This document shows, piece by piece, positions 6,045 to 7,686 of a DNA stretch of 7,686 nt (position 1 is its first letter; every line of letters begins with the position of its first letter). The stretch covers positions 7,934 through 15,619 of the forward strand of contig PATZ01000005.1 of the NCBI GenBank assembly GCA_002712575.1. Reading direction: 5' to 3'. A program made the position numbers and the translations under genes. Source of the DNA: Methanobacteriota archaeon (GTDB lineage: Archaea > Thermoplasmatota > Poseidoniia > Poseidoniales > Thalassarchaeaceae). The notes beneath the pieces were generated by a model. The model was not told the origin of the DNA and made no database searches. It saw only the letters and a list, made by a program, of their open reading frames with translations.

Positions 6045-7119
6045 GTTTACTTGAAGTACTGAGATATGTAATCTCTATCTCAGGTTGATCTGATTTTGGA
6101 CGAATTGAGTCTCTGAATCTTAGCATTCTTTTTGCTGGGCCGGGTAAACTACCTTGAAATATCACATACGGGTTATTTACTTCTCCATAATGTAAAAATC
6201 CGCCAGCTGGTGTAATCTCCGATTCTTCAGGGTTGGAAATCCTAAGAATTCTCTTGTTCAGTTCTGTTCTTTTATGATATCCTACCTGACCAGCTTGTCT
6301 AATTGTTTTTCGTACGTAAGCTGTACCGAAATCTCCCATGTTTCCGCCTTGTCTTCGGCGTTTACTATTTTTGTGACTGAGAAGTTTTATGCCCCATCTT
6401 TTGATTGAGCCTTGCCAGCCTTTGCCTTTTGTGACTCCGACGACATCAATGGCTTTTCCTACCTCGAAAACATCTTCAACACTAATGAGACCTCCAAGCC
6501 TTTCTTTTGCCCAATCTAATTTATCGTCAATATCTCCTCCAACAAGGCCAACCTCCATAATTTCAGGAGTTTTGCTTGGAATACTCTTAACCAAAGCTGG
6601 TTGAGTAGCAACGATTAGTCTAATTTCACAGAGATTACTAGACTTGCCTTTCAATGCATTGAAGGATTGTTCTAAATTATCGCCATTTCTTAAAGGGATG
6701 CGACCAGCTCTTTTTTCTGGTTTTCTTCCTTCATCAATATCTCTCCTACCACGGGTATCATTTGCTAATCTTGGCATTAATCCATCAGGCCTCGACTCTG
6801 GGGCATTTGACCAAACCTCTCCAGCTGTTTGTATACCATAAGGAGTATTACGGTAACCACGTACTGCGAGAACTTTCATTGGAGGAGTTTCTACTACAGT
6901 TACAGCTTTCCTTATTTCTTGTCCTGAGGACGTTGAGTTAGGATTATTATCTCTCATCAAGATATGAGTCATACCAGCTTTCCAACCAGCGAAGCCTTGA
7001 ACCTTAATTTCAGATGATTCAGAATTTGGCCATGAAGATATACGAGGAAATTGCCTAACAGCACGTTTCCTAGGGCTGTAACCCATACTACCTCTGCGAG
7101 GTTTACTCTTGTCTGCCAT
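6034..7119 (-). CDS. rpl3: Large ribosomal subunit protein uL3 (L3p/L3e)
   Basis: uL3 is a primary 23S-binding protein that reaches to the peptidyl-transferase centre; as in other euryarchaea it heads this cluster. The 361-residue product starts MADKSKPRRGSMGYSPRKRA, then shows VQGFAGWKAGMTHILMRDN (40-58), ETPPMKVLAVRGYRNTPYG (77-95) and VDVVGVTKGKGWQGSIKRWG (225-243 region), the start of the extended loop. GQVGYHKRTELNKRIL (277-292) and the C-terminal LHYGEVNNPYVIFQGSLPGPAKRMLRFRDSIR (309-340) are strongly conserved. Residues about 258-275 differ from the usual GNLGPW-type sequence. The frame opens 15 codons earlier, but AAGGAG lies 9 nt before this ATG and the family alignment begins here. 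It is the first gene of the operon in this window. Confidence 0.97.
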   Translation of the reverse strand: MADKSKPRRGSMGYSPRKRAVRQFPRISSWPNSESSEIKVQGFAGWKAGMTHILMRDNNPNSTSSGQEIRKAVTVVETPPMKVLAVRGYRNTPYGIQTAGEVWSNAPESRPDGLMPRLANDTRGRRDIDEGRKPEKRAGRIPLRNGDNLEQSFNALKGKSSNLCEIRLIVATQPALVKSIPSKTPEIMEVGLVGGDIDDKLDWAKERLGGLISVEDVFEVGKAIDVVGVTKGKGWQGSIKRWGIKLLSHKNSKRRRQGGNMGDFGTAYVRKTIRQAGQVGYHKRTELNKRILRISNPEESEITPAGGFLHYGEVNNPYVIFQGSLPGPAKRMLRFRDSIRPKSDQPEIEITYLSTSSKQGV

Positions 7120-7128
7120 AATGCATTT

Positions 7129-7134
7129 CTCCTT
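7129..7134 (-). promoter_or_regulatory. Ribosome binding site of uL3
   Basis: AAGGAG sits 9 nt upstream of the uL3 ATG at 7119. Because the first gene carries an SD, its transcript probably has a leader and is not leaderless. Confidence 0.8.
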
Positions 7135-7165
7135 TTTTAACCAATTTATCTCACTAGGAGGCAAA

Positions 7166-7252
7166 TGGGCTCAATACGTAATGGAGAGACCGTGACACTT
7201 TTCTCAGTTTTACGAGCGTAAAACTGACAATTGGGATGTTTTACAGAGCCCA
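7166..7252. repeat. 7-bp inverted repeat enclosing the palindrome (possible leader RNA stem)
   Basis: TGGGCTC at 7166-7172 is exactly complementary to GAGCCCA at 7246-7252, so an RNA from either strand could close a 7-bp GC-rich stem around the palindrome at 7204-7227. It lies 47 nt upstream of the uL3 start. It could be part of a structured leader of the ribosomal operon. That role is inference only; the pairing itself is seen directly. Confidence 0.5.
7204..7227. repeat. Perfect 24-bp palindrome (11-bp arms)
   Basis: The arms TCAGTTTTACG and CGTAAAACTGA are exact reverse complements separated by two bases (AG). As RNA it gives a 10-bp hairpin with a GAGC loop; as DNA it resembles a dimeric-regulator operator. 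No T-run follows on either strand, so it does not look like an intrinsic terminator. Confidence 0.85.
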
Positions 7253-7265
7253 AGGTGTCTGGTAT

Positions 7266-7278
7266 CTCACGTTGTGAG
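7266..7278. repeat. Small hairpin with 5-bp arms
   Basis: CTCAC and GTGAG flank a 3-nt GTT loop. On its own this is weak, but it lies next to the larger inverted repeats and would be in the same leader if transcription toward uL3 starts upstream of it. Confidence 0.4.
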
Positions 7279-7300
7279 CGGCCTTCCGACTAACATACCC

Positions 7301-7312
7301 TATTTGAATAAA
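7301..7312 (-). promoter_or_regulatory. Candidate TATA-like element for the ribosomal operon
   Basis: On the minus strand this AT-rich stretch reads ATTTATTCAAAT. If it acted as box A, transcription would begin near 7275-7280. That would give a leader of about 155 nt that includes all the inverted repeats. It matches the archaeal consensus only loosely and is a tentative call. Confidence 0.22.
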
Positions 7313-7362
7313 TCGGGAGTTAAACATTATAGTAATGTGATGATTTTAACATTTTACGAGTG

Positions 7363-7371
7363 CAAATATTT
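7363..7371 (+). promoter_or_regulatory. Candidate TATA box for the helicase gene
   Basis: CAAATATTT on the plus strand is AT-rich and ends about 29 nt before the ATG at 7400. That spacing predicts a transcript start within a few nucleotides of the ATG, i.e. a nearly leaderless mRNA, common in archaea. No SD is visible before this ATG, which agrees. The evidence is position and composition only. Confidence 0.33.
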
Positions 7372-7399
7372 TGAACTATGTCTCTTAACATGGCAACTC

Positions 7400-7686
7400 A
7401 TGCACTCCACGATACAGCATGTTAACTTGGTATCGGATGTAATTGAGGCTCGTGCTTATCAATTAGATGCTGTAAATGAATCGTTGGCTGGATCAATGTT
7501 ATTAGTTCTCCCAACTGCTGCTGGGAAGACTGCAGTAGCATGGATGTTAATAGCAGAAAAATTGATTGAGAAAGAAGGAAAAATTCTACTAATTGCCCCT
7601 ACTGTTGCACTAGTGAATCAACAATTAAAGGGGATAAATAAAATTCTAGCATTGAAGGAAATTGAACCCATATCAATAACAGGACA
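7400..7686 (+). CDS. Superfamily 2 helicase, Hef/FANCM-like, N-terminal fragment
   Basis: The visible 95 codons are the start of an SF2 DNA helicase that runs off the right edge. It reads IEARAYQ (15-21, the aromatic/Gln element before motif I), then MLLVLPTAAGKTAVA (33-47, Walker A with Lys43) and GKILLIAPTVALVNQQ (60-75, motif Ia). It then continues to ISITG, equivalent to the LTG stretch of Hef. The archaeal Hef N-terminus (IEARLYQ, LPTGLGKT, APTKPLVEQ) aligns well. Hef combines this helicase with an XPF nuclease and processes stalled forks; the nuclease part is outside the window, so another SF2 member is possible. The ATG at 7400 is chosen because family similarity begins just after it. 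An in-frame ATG at 7340 would add 20 residues without family resemblance. The Walker A has Ala where Gly is usual (PTAAGKT). Confidence 0.8.
   Translation, partial: MHSTIQHVNLVSDVIEARAYQLDAVNESLAGSMLLVLPTAAGKTAVAWMLIAEKLIEKEGKILLIAPTVALVNQQLKGINKILALKEIEPISITG

Larger units (their letters stand above)
7120..7399. other. Divergent intergenic region between uL3 and the helicase gene
   Basis: This stretch of about 280 nt separates the leftward ribosomal operon from the rightward helicase gene. I see no convincing protein or tRNA here. The plus-strand helicase frame is open from about 7196, but nothing upstream of 7400 resembles a conserved N-terminus. The region holds inverted repeats (7166-7252, 7204-7227, 7266-7278) and short TTTTAC repeats. 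It is likely to carry both promoters and the 5' leader of the ribosomal operon, but no promoter stands out strongly. Confidence 0.7.

Noticed and set aside
7204..7227. Palindrome as a bidirectional intrinsic terminator
   Set aside because: No T-run follows the stem on either strand, and it lies upstream of both divergent genes, where a terminator is not expected.
7166..7252. 87-nt stretch closed by a 7-bp stem, the size of a tRNA with a long variable arm
   Set aside because: Neither strand shows a T-loop (GTTCRA-type) motif, D-loop GG or a plausible anticodon arm. The central palindrome does not fit tRNA geometry.
7337..7343. GTGATGA resembling a C box of an archaeal C/D sRNA
   Set aside because: No CTGA D box or C'/D' pair follows at a suitable distance downstream. 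A single 7-nt match is expected by chance.
7340..7399. Upstream in-frame ATG (7340) as the helicase start
   Set aside because: The 20 added residues show no family similarity and no SD precedes it. The ATG at 7400 gives the N-terminal length typical of Hef-like proteins. It remains possible but less likely.

Overview
The window is an archaeal chromosome segment, and nearly all of it is the head of the universal ribosomal-protein supercluster (S10/spc type), read on the minus strand. Reading right to left, the order is uL3, uL4, uL23, uL2, uS19, uL22, uS3, uL29, aIF1 (SUI1), Rnp1 (archaeal RNase P protein, Rpp29/Pop4), uS17, uL14, uL24 and a truncated eS4 that runs off the left edge. The aIF1-Rnp1 pair between uL29 and uS17, and eS4 after uL24, are euryarchaeal signatures and exclude a bacterium. 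The moderate-to-low GC, a divergent uL3 and an enlarged uL24 loop would fit an uncultured lineage such as marine Thermoplasmatota (MGII/MGIII-like), but I cannot prove that placement from one window.

Layout: 1-7119 is a tightly packed minus-strand operon. Gene junctions range from 4-nt overlaps to about 12-nt gaps. Every gene has a Shine-Dalgarno (SD) sequence matching the archaeal anti-SD (AGGAGGTGAT), 7-10 nt before its start. Many SDs lie inside the last codons or stop codon of the preceding gene. This uniform spacing lets the starts be chosen: uL3, uS3 and uL24 start at internal Met codons, and uL4, uL23 and uL29 start at ATG rather than at an overlapping upstream GTG.

7120-7399 is the only non-coding stretch, a divergent intergenic region of about 280 nt. 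It holds a 24-bp palindrome, an enclosing 7-bp inverted repeat, a second small hairpin and three TTTTAC-type repeats. It probably contains the promoters and leader of the ribosomal operon and of the rightward gene. 7400-7686 is the 5' end of a plus-strand superfamily 2 helicase gene resembling the archaeal Hef/FANCM family.

The operon products assemble the peptidyl-transferase and exit-tunnel side of the large subunit (uL2, uL3, uL4, uL22, uL23, uL24, uL29, uL14) and the small subunit head and body (uS3, uS19, uS17, eS4). They are co-produced with an initiation factor that selects start codons and an RNase P subunit that matures tRNAs, so the operon is a translation-machinery regulon. I found no previously undescribed system. 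The intergenic structure and a few divergent protein segments are the points most worth checking.
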